Positions 26,996 to 37,470 of a DNA stretch of 64,000 nucleotides are shown here, piece by piece. The DNA lies in NCBI RefSeq assembly GCF_018327685.1, contig NZ_BNEL01000003.1, positions 2,294,001-2,358,000 of the forward strand. The letters run 5' to 3'. A program made the translations under genes and the position numbers. The notes beneath the pieces are model-generated. The model was given only the letters and a program-made list of their open reading frames with translations. It was not told the DNA's origin and searched no databases. Within the stretch, counting starts at the first letter, position 1; the number at the start of each line of letters is the position of its first letter. Origin of the DNA: Streptomyces sp. TS71-3. GTDB lineage: Bacteria; Actinomycetota; Actinomycetes; Streptomycetales; Streptomycetaceae.

Positions 26996-28420
26996 ATGCG
27001 GATGGCGGTCCACGAGGGCCGGGGCAGCGTGCGGCAGGGTCCGGACCTGCCCGATCCGGCCCTGCCGGTGCTGCCGGAGCTGACCGCGGCGGTGGCGACC
27101 GCGGCGGCCCGGACGGCGGCGGAGCCGACCGGCGGCGGCCCCGAGCTGCTGGACGCCGCCGCCGGCTACTGGGCGCGCCGCGGGCTGCCCGCGGAGCCCC
27201 GCCTTCTCGCCGCGGCCCCCGGCGCGCCGCTCCTGCTGCTCGCCGTCTGCGCGGCGCTCGGCGGCGACGTGCTGGTGCCCCGGCCGTGCTCCGCCTGGTG
27301 GGCGCCGGGGGCCCGGGCCCTGGACCGCGCGGTGTTCCCGGTGGCCACGCCCGCGGAGTGCGGCGGTGTGCCCGACCCGTACGCGCTGCTGGAGGCGGTG
27401 CGCCGGGTGCGCGCCGAGGGAGGGCGCCCCCGGGTGCTCGTGCTGTCCGTCGCCGACGACCCCACGGCCACCGTCCCCCCGCCCGAGGTGCTGCACGAGG
27501 CCGTGGAGGCCGCGATGGGGGAGGGCCTGCACATCATCAGCGACGAGACCCTCCGCGACACCCTCCACCAGCCGGCCCGCCCCGACCCCGTGGCCCCCCG
27601 GCCCCGGACCACGCAGCGCGTGCCCCTGCACTCGCGCGGTGCCGGCGGCGGGACCGGGACCGGGCAGCCGGCGTCACGCGGGCCCGGCGCCGGCGGCCTG
27701 GAGCAGGCCTCGGTGGTGGTGAGCCCCGCGGAGATGGTTCCTGACGGCGTCACCGTGATCGCCGATCTCGCCGGCGCGTTCCTGCCGGCCGGATGGCCCG
27801 CCGCGGTCGCGCGGTTCGCGGACACGGACACGGGGCGCGCGCTACGGGCCCGCTCCCTCGACGTGCTCACGGCGGCGGGCGGCCGGATCGCCGCGCCGAT
27901 CGCCGCCGCCGCCACCCTCGCACTGGCGGAGCCGGAGGAGGTGCGCGCCCGGCTCGCCACCGCGGCCCGGCTGCACGCGCGCGTGGCGGGCGCCGCCCAC
28001 CGCATGGCCCAGGCCGTCGGCGTGCTGGCGCGCCCACCGCAGGCGGGCCGGCACCTGTACGCGGACCTCGCACCGCTGCGCCCCGCACTGGCGGCACGCG
28101 GAGTGCGGGACGCGCAGGAGCTGGAGGACTTCCTCACCGAAAGGCTGGGCGTGCCGGCGCCCGGCGGGCACCGCTTCGGCGACGACCTCGCGGCCCTCAG
28201 GGTGCGGCTGTCCACGGGCCCGCTGCTCGGCACCACGCCCGAGCAGCGCGCGGCGGCGCTGGCCGCACCGGATCCGCTGGCGCTGCCCCATGTGGCGGTG
28301 GCGCTCGCCGCGTTCGCCTCGGCCTTCGGCGACCTGCGGAACGAGCCGTCCGGCGATCCGGACGACGGGGCCGGCGCGACGGGCGGCCCGCACGGCGCAC
28401 CGCCCGCGCAGAGGCCGTGA
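26996..28420 (+). CDS. Aminotransferase-fold protein with no lysine
   Basis: The start is placed at the ATG behind TCTGGAGG; a GTG two codons earlier is also possible. The 474-residue product follows the type I aminotransferase order: cofactor-binding region (AAAPGAPLLLLAVCAALGGDVLVPRPCSAWW at about 70-100), strand GRPRVLVLSVADDPTAT, and the segment VIADLAGAFLPAGWPAAV where the family has SLSK...GxR. The Schiff-base lysine is absent and there is no lysine anywhere in the protein, so normal PLP aldimine chemistry is impossible. It is Ala/Arg-rich with long low-complexity stretches. A regulatory, structural or PLP-binding sensor role is possible. Translation of the frame was checked end to end. 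Confidence 0.72.
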   Translation: MRMAVHEGRGSVRQGPDLPDPALPVLPELTAAVATAAARTAAEPTGGGPELLDAAAGYWARRGLPAEPRLLAAAPGAPLLLLAVCAALGGDVLVPRPCSAWWAPGARALDRAVFPVATPAECGGVPDPYALLEAVRRVRAEGGRPRVLVLSVADDPTATVPPPEVLHEAVEAAMGEGLHIISDETLRDTLHQPARPDPVAPRPRTTQRVPLHSRGAGGGTGTGQPASRGPGAGGLEQASVVVSPAEMVPDGVTVIADLAGAFLPAGWPAAVARFADTDTGRALRARSLDVLTAAGGRIAAPIAAAATLALAEPEEVRARLATAARLHARVAGAAHRMAQAVGVLARPPQAGRHLYADLAPLRPALAARGVRDAQELEDFLTERLGVPAPGGHRFGDDLAALRVRLSTGPLLGTTPEQRAAALAAPDPLALPHVAVALAAFASAFGDLRNEPSGDPDDGAGATGGPHGAPPAQRP

Positions 28421-28471
28421 GGCACGGCCGGCCGCCGGCGCACGATCAGGCAGGAACGGCCGGCGGGCGCG

Positions 28472-29083
28472 CTACCTCCGCCCGCCCAGCACCCGGCGCC
28501 ACACCGCGGGCGCCGCGCCCACGAGGACGGTGAGGGCGACGGCGAGCACCACGCCCTGCCACGGCTCCGCGAACACCGAACCGCCGAGCAGCCCGATGAG
28601 CTGGTAGGTCACCGCCCACGCCAGGCACGCGCTGATGTCGCCGCGGGCGAAGCGGCGCAACGGCATCCTCGCCAGCAGGCAGGCCAGCATCACCGGGACC
28701 CGGCCCGCGGGCACCAGCCGCGACAGCACCAGCACCGGCACCTCGTGCTCCGCCAGCCGGTCCTGGGCCTGCGCGAGGCGTTCCTCGGGGGCATGCCGCC
28801 GGATCGCCGCGAGCCAGCGTGAGCCGTTGCGGGAGAGCATGCCGCGCCGCCCCAGCCAGTAGAGCCCGACGTCGCCGAGGAACGCCGCCGTGGCCGCCAC
28901 CACGAACACGGCCACCAGCGAGAAGGGCGCCGTCTGATGGAGCGCCACCACCCCCGCGGAACTCACCAGCGCGCCCGTCGGCACCACCGGCACCAGGGCA
29001 CCTATCAGCACCAGCAGGAACAGCGACGGATAGCCGACCGCCTGCTGGGTGGACTCCGGCGGTACCGACGCCACGGACAGCAT
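28472..29083 (-). CDS. DedA-like (SNARE-associated) membrane protein
   Basis: The 203-residue protein has hydrophobic segments at about residues 18-45, 55-80, 130-155 and 170-190. GARDGVLYW-like residues (LGDVGLYWLGRRG) and RLVPAGRVPVMLACLLARMPLRRFA match the DedA/VTT signature, with the conserved acidic and Arg residues of the family; DedA proteins are linked to lipid-carrier recycling. Its ATG overlaps the MBL gene stop as TGATG, so the two are translationally coupled. A TTG one codon earlier is the alternative start. Confidence 0.85.
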   Translation of the reverse strand: MLSVASVPPESTQQAVGYPSLFLLVLIGALVPVVPTGALVSSAGVVALHQTAPFSLVAVFVVAATAAFLGDVGLYWLGRRGMLSRNGSRWLAAIRRHAPEERLAQAQDRLAEHEVPVLVLSRLVPAGRVPVMLACLLARMPLRRFARGDISACLAWAVTYQLIGLLGGSVFAEPWQGVVLAVALTVLVGAAPAVWRRVLGGRR

Positions 29084-29856
29084 CAACGGGCCATCTCCAG
29101 ACGGACGGTCTCCCCGTGCACCGGGCGGTGCACGGTCACCTCCGGCGCCCGCAGCGCTGCGAGGCGCTCGAACTCCTCACCGGGGGAGTGGAACTCGTGG
29201 GGCCGCACGGCGTCCATGCCGATCGGCCAGTACGTGCCGTAGTGCACCGGGAGTGCGCTGCGCGGCGCAAGGCGCGCGAGGGCCTCGGCCGCGCGCCCCG
29301 GGTCCAGATGCCCCGGCCCCAGGTACGGCCCCCAGCCGCCCACCGGCAGCAGCGCGACGTCGATGTCCCCGACCTCCTCGGCCATGGAGTCGAAGAGCCC
29401 GGTGTCCCCGGCGAAGTAGGTGCGCGCCTCGCCCACGACCACGTACCCGAGCGCGGGCGAGCGCCGCGGGCCCAGCGGCAGCCGCCGCCCGTCGTGCAGC
29501 GCGGGCACCGCACGCACCCGCACCGGGCCGGCGCTCAGCTCGTCACCCGGCACGACCTCCGTGATCCGGGGCCCCGCCAGCCGGCGCAGCGCGGGCAGCG
29601 CACGCCGCGCGCCCCGCGGTACCAGGACCCTGGTGTCCGCGGCCAGCCGGGCCAGCGACGGCATGTGCAGGTGGTCGGCGTGCAGATGGGAGACGAGCAC
29701 CAGGTCGGCGACGGCCGCCGCGGGCGGCGGCGGCGCCCCGCGGCGCCTGCGCAGATGTCCGAGACGGCGGGCGAACAGCGGGTCGGTCAGCACCCGGACG
29801 CCCGAGTCGTGCAGCGTGCAGGTGGCATGCCCCCACCAGGTGATCTCCACCGGCAC
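29083..29856 (-). CDS. MBL-fold metallohydrolase (UlaG-like)
   Basis: The GTG start lies seven bases after GGGAGG. The 257-residue protein has WWGHATCTLHDSGVRVLTDPL, LVSHLHADHLHMP (HxHxDH motif), YFAGDTGLFD and a C-terminal ALPVHYGTYWPIG, giving all ligands of a binuclear metal site. This is the UlaG/beta-lactamase-like branch; known relatives act on phosphodiester lactones and acyl homoserine lactones, while some act on N-acyl phosphatidylethanolamine. Substrate unknown. No signal peptide. Coupled to the DedA gene, a membrane-lipid substrate is a reasonable guess. Confidence 0.88.
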   Translation of the reverse strand: MPVEITWWGHATCTLHDSGVRVLTDPLFARRLGHLRRRRGAPPPPAAAVADLVLVSHLHADHLHMPSLARLAADTRVLVPRGARRALPALRRLAGPRITEVVPGDELSAGPVRVRAVPALHDGRRLPLGPRRSPALGYVVVGEARTYFAGDTGLFDSMAEEVGDIDVALLPVGGWGPYLGPGHLDPGRAAEALARLAPRSALPVHYGTYWPIGMDAVRPHEFHSPGEEFERLAALRAPEVTVHRPVHGETVRLEMAR

Positions 29857-30007
29857 CCCGCCGCCTCCCACTCCGCCCGCGTACGCCCGCGCCTGCCCGT
29901 TCCGGCCGGGTGCGCCCCGTCCGTGCGCCTCCCCCGAGCGTACGGGCTTCGATAGGGTCGGCCCGCAGCCCGGGTGAGGGGGCCGCTCGGGCGCATGGGG
30001 AGGGAAC

Positions 30008-30472
30008 GTGCCACACGACGACAGCGCGGGCGGCGATTTGGCCGCCGCGGGCACCTCCGGGGGTGGGCCGCGGGCGTTGCGCGTCACGGCCATCGCCAGC
30101 CTGACGCCCCTGGAGGAGCTGGACGCCGACCCGTTCCTCGTCGACTCCCGCAGCCAGCACGCGATGTGCGCGCGCTGGGCGGCCGAGCAGGGGTACGTGG
30201 TCACCCGCGAGCTCCTCGTGCACGGCGTGCGCGCCGACCACAGCGCGCTGTGGTCCGACGTCGACGCCGGACTCGTCGACCTGTTCGTCGCACCGAGCCG
30301 GCGCGTCCTGGAGCGCGCGCTCAGCTCGGTGGACGCCTTCACCGCGGAGTGCACCCGCCGGGGCGTGCGGGTCGAGACCGCGGGCCTCGCCGAGCCGCGC
30401 TACAGCCCGCAGATGAAGGCCCGCGTCCACCGCAGGCTCTCCATGCCGACGGCCGGTTACGACGGCCGCTGA
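30008..30472 (+). CDS. Resolvase-fold-like small protein
   Basis: The 154-residue protein begins at GTG behind AGGGAA. Its core resembles the N-terminal domain of serine recombinases: RVTAIASLTPLEELDADPFLV, then SRSQHAMCARWAAEQGYVV, VDLFVAPSRRVLERAL and ECTRRGVRVETAGLAEP. Recombinases have ARVST at the nucleophile; here the region reads AIASLTP, so the Ser is present but its Arg partners are not clearly conserved. No DNA-binding C-terminal domain exists. It may be an orphan resolvase-like protein of unknown function. Confidence 0.6.
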   Translation: MPHDDSAGGDLAAAGTSGGGPRALRVTAIASLTPLEELDADPFLVDSRSQHAMCARWAAEQGYVVTRELLVHGVRADHSALWSDVDAGLVDLFVAPSRRVLERALSSVDAFTAECTRRGVRVETAGLAEPRYSPQMKARVHRRLSMPTAGYDGR

Positions 30473-30591
30473 CCGGGGCCGGGCAGGAACCCGGAGCCCC
30501 CGGACGGCGGTCGCGTCCGCGGGGGACGGGTGTCGCCCGGTGGGCTGGCATCCTTCGGGTACCGCCCACGATCCCCCGCCGAGCGGATACC

Positions 30592-31935
30592 GTGCCGGAT
30601 GTGACGACGGCAGACGTGCTGGACGAGGTGCCCGAGCTCAGGCGGGCCGTCGACGCGGTGTGCGGGCGGGCGCCGTCCGAGGCCCGCCGCCGCCAGATCA
30701 AGGCCCACGCCCGGGAACTCGTCCGCGCCCTCAAGCACCCCGAGCACCCGCTCACCGTGACCGACGCCCTGGCCGAGGTGTTCGCCGCGCCCTCCCTCCA
30801 GGTGTACGAACGGCTGGCGCTCGTCGGCGACCTGCGCGACCGGGGCGCCAAGCGGCCCACCAGCGAGGCGACGGCGATGGTGCGCTCGGGAGTCATGGTG
30901 CTCCTCCAGCGCCGGCTCGGCCTCGAAGTCCACCACCTGCGGCGGCTGGCCGAACTGCCCCGCAAGGAACCGGTCGACACCGCCCGCGGCGAACGGCTGC
31001 GCGCCAGTCTCCAGACTCTGGCCGACCACATCGGGCGGCGTACGAAGTGGACCCTGGACGGCGGGCTCATGACGCGGGGCTACCCCCGGTGGGTCCGGAT
31101 GCTCGCCCTGGCCGGCATCGTGCTCGACACCGGGGCCCGGGTCGGCGAGCTGTGCGCGATCCGCCTCGACGACCTCTCGCCCGCCCTGGACGAGGTCCGG
31201 ATCGTACGGCGCCCGCAGAACGGCACACCCGGCGCCCCGCCCGCCGTCGAGATCCACCCGCTGCGCCGGACCACCCGGACCGCGCTGCAACGCTGGCTCC
31301 TGGTGCGGCGGCTGCTGATGACCGAGGTGACGGGCGGCGCGGACCGGGTCTGGGTCTCCGTGCGGGGCAACCACGGCGGATCCGTCCCCGACGCGGAACG
31401 CCCGCGGTACCGCCCGCCCGGCACCCCGCTGCAACCCCGCGGCGCGGCACGGGCGTACACCGCCGCCGTCACGCACGTGAACGCCCAACTGGCGGGCGAG
31501 CCCGACTGGGACCCGCTCCCGGAGCGCATGGAACAGCTCCGCCGGGGCGTGACGTTCCCCGGCTCCCGCACCGCCCCGCCCCCCGACGGCGAACGCGCCG
31601 CCGCCCTCCGGCACCGCCTGGAGCAGGCGGGCCGCCGCCTCGCCGCGCTCCCCGCCGTCACCGACGACTCGGCGGACCCCCCTGCTCCGGGCACCGTCAC
31701 GCGGGCCGTTGCCGCCGCCGTGCCCGGCGCCCGCGACGCCGGCGCCACCGACCGCGCCGCACGCGTCGAGGCACGCCGAGTCCTGCGGGAGGCCTGGCGG
31801 CTGGGCGCCGACCACCGTGCGCAGCTCGCCTCCCTCGGCTCCGCGGGCCTGCCCGCCCTGGACACCACACGCGCCGGCTGGCAGCCCGAACTCCTGCGCG
31901 CCCTGGACCGCGCGGCACACTTCACCCCGCTCTGA
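30592..31935 (+). CDS. Integrase-like protein with an incomplete catalytic set
   Basis: The 447-residue product contains LAGIVLDTGARVGELCAIRLDDL, the box I Arg motif of tyrosine recombinases, followed by EIHPLRRTTRTALQRWLL, the pattern after the beta-hairpin. The expected box II HxxR, the His/Trp and the tyrosine nucleophile cannot be found, so strand exchange is not expected. The rest is Ala/Arg-rich helical sequence that fits no known domain. The start is chosen at GTG 30592 for its GAGCGG; GTG 30601 is nearly as good. About 120 bases after the resolvase-like gene. Confidence 0.65.
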   Translation: MPDVTTADVLDEVPELRRAVDAVCGRAPSEARRRQIKAHARELVRALKHPEHPLTVTDALAEVFAAPSLQVYERLALVGDLRDRGAKRPTSEATAMVRSGVMVLLQRRLGLEVHHLRRLAELPRKEPVDTARGERLRASLQTLADHIGRRTKWTLDGGLMTRGYPRWVRMLALAGIVLDTGARVGELCAIRLDDLSPALDEVRIVRRPQNGTPGAPPAVEIHPLRRTTRTALQRWLLVRRLLMTEVTGGADRVWVSVRGNHGGSVPDAERPRYRPPGTPLQPRGAARAYTAAVTHVNAQLAGEPDWDPLPERMEQLRRGVTFPGSRTAPPPDGERAAALRHRLEQAGRRLAALPAVTDDSADPPAPGTVTRAVAAAVPGARDAGATDRAARVEARRVLREAWRLGADHRAQLASLGSAGLPALDTTRAGWQPELLRALDRAAHFTPL

Positions 31936-32235
31936 GCGCGTGCTCCGGCGCGCGCCGCTTCCGGGCGCCACGGCCCTGGGCAGAGGGAGTTGTGTTAACA
32001 GGCCCCATGCGCCCTCGTCCCCCGGTGCTCGTGCCGTCCGACCCCCGACGCCCGGTACACCGGCGACCAGCGCGCCCCGGCGCTCTCGTTCGCGCTCTGC
32101 GCGCCCTCGGGCGCGGGGCGGTCTCTGGTTACGCTGGGTCGGGTCCGTCCGTTTGGGGCGGGCATGCCCTGCTGTGGGGGACGCTGCGGGGGCGGAGAGC
32201 GGGCCGTGCGGCGGCGGGATGGGCGAGGGCCGGGG

Positions 32236-34416
32236 ATGAGGGCAGGCGTGATGGGGGTGCGCTGGCGGCGGGTCGGCAGTGCCGTGCTGCGGGTGGTCGT
32301 GGTGTGGGCCGTCGCCACCGTCACCATGCTGGTGCTGGCGGGGCTCCTACCGGACTTCCGGTTGCAGTCCCCGCACGGCGACAGCGCGACCCGGATCGCC
32401 GTCACCGCGGCCTGCGGCGCCGGCGGCTTCGGACTGCTCTCCGCGCTCGTGTGGCCGTTGCTGGTGCGCCTCCTGCTGCTGGTGCCGGCGCTCGTCCTCG
32501 GGCTGCTGGTGTTCTTCCTCAACGGCTCCCTGCTGCTGCTCGCGCTCCGGCTCAACCCGTCGGGGCGGGGCGGGGCCGCGTGGCAGACCGCGGTCGTGGT
32601 GGCGGCCGTGATGTCGGCCGTGGCCTCCGCCACCGGTGCGGCGCTCGCGGTCCGCGACGACGAGGCCTACCGCCGCAGGCTCGCCCGGCTCGCGTACCGC
32701 CGCCGCAGACGCCGCGGCGACGCCTGCCCGCGCACCCCGGGCACGGTCTTCATCCAGCTCGACGGCGTGGGGTACGACGTCCTCGTGGACGCGGCGCGGC
32801 GGGGGCTGATGCCCACCGTGGGCGGCTGGCTGGGCCGGCCGGCGGGCACCGGCGCGTCCGAGGCGGGCGGCGGCGCGCCGAGCCACCGCCTCACGCCCTG
32901 GCGGACCGACTGGTCCAGCCAGACAGGTGCGAGCCAGCTCGGCATCCTGCACGGCACCAACCACGACGTGCCCGCCTTCCGCTGGTACGAGAAGGACACC
33001 CGCGAGGTGATGGTCTGCAACCGTCCGGCCAGCGCCCACGAGCTCCAGCGGCGCGCCGTCGAGCGCACCGGCGACGCGGGGCTGCTCGGCACGGACGGGG
33101 CGAGCCGCGGCAACCTCTTCGACGGCGGTGCCCGGCAGCTCGCGCTGGTGCTGTCGATGGCCGCGCGGCGCGGCCCGCGGAACCGCTCGCGGGCCGGCTA
33201 CTTCGCCTACTTCAGCGACCCGGCCAACGCGGTGCGCACGGCCCTCTCGTTCGCCGCGGAGGTCGTCCGCGAGATGGCGCAGGCCGGCCGGGCGCGGCTG
33301 CGCGGCGAGCGGCCCCGGGTGGGCCGTGCCGGGCTGTACCCGCTGATCAGGGCGTTCGCGACCGTCGTGGAGCGCGACGTGGTGGTCGCCGCCGTCATCG
33401 GCGACCTGCTCGCGGGGCGCACGGCGATCTACGCGGACCTGGTCGCGTACGACGAGGTGGCGCACCACTCGGGGCCGCACAGCGAGGACGCCGCGAAGGT
33501 GCTCCGGCGGCTCGACCGCTCGCTGGCGCTGCTCGACAGGGTCGCCCGGCACGCGCCGCGCCCGTACCGGATCGTGGTGCTCTCCGACCACGGGCAGAGC
33601 CCGGGCGAGACGTTCCTCGGGCGGTACGGGCTCACGCTGGGGGAGCTGGTGCGGGCGGGCTGCGGGCTGCCGGTACCGCGGCGGGCCGCCGGAGCGCTGT
33701 GGGGCGCCGGGCGGCGGGGCGGCGCCCGGGGTGGCGCGGAGGCGCGGAACGCCGCGCGTGCGGCCCTGCGCCGACCGGTGGAGGAGGCCGCGGCGCCGCA
33801 CCCGCACGGTCATCGCTCGGATCCGGTGGTGCTGGCCTCGGGGAACCTGGGTCTGGTGTCGTTCCCGGACGTGCCGCACCGGATGACGCGGCAGGAGATC
33901 GACCGGCGCCATCCGGCACTGCTGCCGATGCTGGCGGGGCATCCGGGCGTGGGGTTCGTGCTGGTCGCGGACGAGGTGCACGGCGGGGTGGTGCTGGGCG
34001 CGGGCGGGGCGGCCGTGCCGCTGGACGCGCTGGGCTCGCTGGACGAGGGATCGGGTCCGCTCGCCTGCTTCGGCCCGGGCGCCGCGGCGGCGGTGCGCCG
34101 CACGCACGCCTTCCCGCACGCCGCGGACATCATGGTCAACTCCGCGTACGACCCGGTGGGCGGTGAGGTGCTCGCCTTCGAGGAGCAGATCGGTTCGCAC
34201 GGCGGTCTTGGCGGTGCGCAGTCGCGGCCGTTCCTGCTGTCGCCCCTCGCGTTCTCGGCGCCCGTCGCGGACGGTGCCACGCTGGTCGGCGCCGAGCAGG
34301 TGCACGGGGTGCTGCGGCGCTGGCTCGCGGAGGCCGCGGGCACGGCGGAGCCGACGGATCCAGGTGCGGGGCGGAGGCTGCCGGTGCAGCGGGACGGCGC
34401 GGCACGGATCGGGTGA
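32236..34416 (+). CDS. Membrane protein with holin-4-like head and alkaline-phosphatase-superfamily domain
   Basis: Residues 1-130 hold three to four hydrophobic segments (VVVVWAVATVTMLVLAGLLP, LLLLVPALVLGLLVFFLNGS, AVVVAAVMSAVASATGAAL) typical of mycobacterial-phage holin-4-like proteins. From about residue 170 comes an alkaline phosphatase/phosphodiesterase-type domain with VFIQLDGVGYDVL, TDWSSQTGASQLGILHGTN (candidate nucleophile Thr/Ser), DLVAYDEVAHHSG and VVLSDHGQSPG, matching the Asp/His metal ligands. The active site probably faces outward and may act on a phosphodiester, for instance in wall polymers. Start uncertain: ATG 32251 is an alternative. The 300 bases upstream show no gene. 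Confidence 0.75.
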   Translation: MRAGVMGVRWRRVGSAVLRVVVVWAVATVTMLVLAGLLPDFRLQSPHGDSATRIAVTAACGAGGFGLLSALVWPLLVRLLLLVPALVLGLLVFFLNGSLLLLALRLNPSGRGGAAWQTAVVVAAVMSAVASATGAALAVRDDEAYRRRLARLAYRRRRRRGDACPRTPGTVFIQLDGVGYDVLVDAARRGLMPTVGGWLGRPAGTGASEAGGGAPSHRLTPWRTDWSSQTGASQLGILHGTNHDVPAFRWYEKDTREVMVCNRPASAHELQRRAVERTGDAGLLGTDGASRGNLFDGGARQLALVLSMAARRGPRNRSRAGYFAYFSDPANAVRTALSFAAEVVREMAQAGRARLRGERPRVGRAGLYPLIRAFATVVERDVVVAAVIGDLLAGRTAIYADLVAYDEVAHHSGPHSEDAAKVLRRLDRSLALLDRVARHAPRPYRIVVLSDHGQSPGETFLGRYGLTLGELVRAGCGLPVPRRAAGALWGAGRRGGARGGAEARNAARAALRRPVEEAAAPHPHGHRSDPVVLASGNLGLVSFPDVPHRMTRQEIDRRHPALLPMLAGHPGVGFVLVADEVHGGVVLGAGGAAVPLDALGSLDEGSGPLACFGPGAAAAVRRTHAFPHAADIMVNSAYDPVGGEVLAFEEQIGSHGGLGGAQSRPFLLSPLAFSAPVADGATLVGAEQVHGVLRRWLAEAAGTAEPTDPGAGRRLPVQRDGAARIG

Positions 34417-34566
34417 GGCGCCCGCCGTGGGCGATCGGCTGAGGCACCCGCCATGGGCGGGGGAGTGGTGTCGTCGTGCAGTTCCGGGGGTAGGGGGCCC
34501 ACTCCGGTCGGTATGTGATCGGATGGGCCCGACGTAAGCTCTGTACCTCTTGGAAAGGGAATCGCC

Positions 34567-34992
34567 GTGGCAACCACGCGCTCCGCACACACCGTCTGGG
34601 AAGGCAGCCTGATCGAGGGCAAGGGTCTGGTGACCTTCGACTCCTCCGACATGGGCGACCAGCCCGTGACCTGGGCGTCCCGTGCCGAGGAGGCGAACGG
34701 CAAGACCAGCCCCGAGGAGCTGATCGCGGCGGCTCACTCGAGCTGCTTCTCGATGGCGCTCTCGCACGCGCTGGCCGGTGCCGGCACGCCGCCGGAGCGT
34801 CTGGTCACGTCCGCCGACGTGACGTTCCAGCCGGGCACTGGCATCACCGGGATCCACCTGACCGTGGAGGGGCAGGTTCCCGGTATGGACACGGCGGCGT
34901 TCGTGGCCGCGGCGGAGGAGGCCAAGGCCAACTGCCCGGTGAGCCAGGCTCTGGCGGGTACCACCATCACCCTCACGGCGAAGCTCGCCTGA
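34567..34992 (+). CDS. OsmC/Ohr family peroxiredoxin
   Basis: GGAAAGGGA before GTG supports this 141-residue reading. The reactive Cys lies in AAHSSCFSMALSHAL near residue 60, and the second Cys in AKANCPVSQAL near residue 125; these two form the OsmC-type catalytic pair that reduces organic hydroperoxides. The order of motifs and the extra N-terminal segment (WEGSLIEGKGLVTFDSS) fit the OsmC rather than Ohr branch. Cytoplasmic homodimers with active sites between subunits are known for the family. No MarR (OhrR) regulator is adjacent. Confidence 0.93.
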   Translation: MATTRSAHTVWEGSLIEGKGLVTFDSSDMGDQPVTWASRAEEANGKTSPEELIAAAHSSCFSMALSHALAGAGTPPERLVTSADVTFQPGTGITGIHLTVEGQVPGMDTAAFVAAAEEAKANCPVSQALAGTTITLTAKLA

Positions 34993-35404
34993 GCGGCCTT
35001 TGGCCGCGATGTCGGCCTGCGCCCCCTGCCCGGGTCCGCCCGGCAGGGGGTGCCCCCTTTTGCCCGGTGGCGATCTGACGGTGTCGTCGTGGTTTCTTGC
35101 GCAGTTCCCCGCGCCCCTTTATCCGGGGGTTCGCCTCTCGGGTCACTCTTCCCGCCGCTGTGGTCGTTCGCGCAGTTCCCCGCGCCTCTTGAAGGCGTGG
35201 GGTTCGCCTCTCGTGTCGGTCTTCCCGAAACCCGCACGTCGCCACTCGTCCGAAGGGGCAGACGCTGTCGTCCGTGGCCGCCGGGCGGCCGGGGCGTGGA
35301 CTTTCCGCCGTCGAAGGGGGTATCCGCACAGGAGCAGGGGGCGCCCCCGCGGGGGCGCAGGGACGACGAGGCCGGCCACCCCGTACACGCGGCGCGCCGC
35401 AGGC
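34993..35404. repeat. Gene-free region with repeat copies before dnaK
   Basis: The gap contains direct copies of the repeat family at 35099-35120 and 35169-35190, with flanking text similar to that at 10 kb (GATCTGACGGTGTCGTCGTG upstream). No gene is supported; frames crossing it are shadows. The dnaK promoter follows directly. Confidence 0.7.
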
Positions 35405-35409
35405 ATTCA

Positions 35410-35439
35410 CTTGACAAGAGGGCACTCAAGTTTTGTGCT
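35410..35439 (+). promoter_or_regulatory. dnaK promoter with HspR (HAIR-like) operator
   Basis: CTTGACA-N7-ACTCAAG at 35410-35430 matches the HspR consensus CTTGAGT-N7-ACTCAAG in the right half exactly and in five of seven left positions. TTGACA at 35411-35416 doubles as a perfect -35, and TGTGCT 17 bases later is a plausible -10. HspR would sit on the promoter and repress it outside heat stress. Confidence 0.75.
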
Positions 35440-35478
35440 GGAGGTGGAAGAGTCCCGGGTCGGTGGAAGGGGACGGAC

Positions 35479-37407
<1,929 letters not shown>

Positions 37408-37415
37408 GGCCGCCT

Positions 37416-37446
37416 CCGGTGGGCCGCGGACGCCGCGGCCCACCGG
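37416..37446. terminator. Bidirectional terminator after dnaK
   Basis: CCGGTGGGCCGCGG and CCGCGGCCCACCGG form a perfect 14-bp stem with a three-base loop between the convergent dnaK and XRE genes. Confidence 0.85.
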
Positions 37447-37470
37447 TCGTCGGACTGCGGGGGGGGCGCG

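Noticed and set aside
30008..31935. Prophage or integrative element
   Set aside because: No attachment repeats, tRNA or mobility genes; both recombinase-like proteins lack complete active sites.
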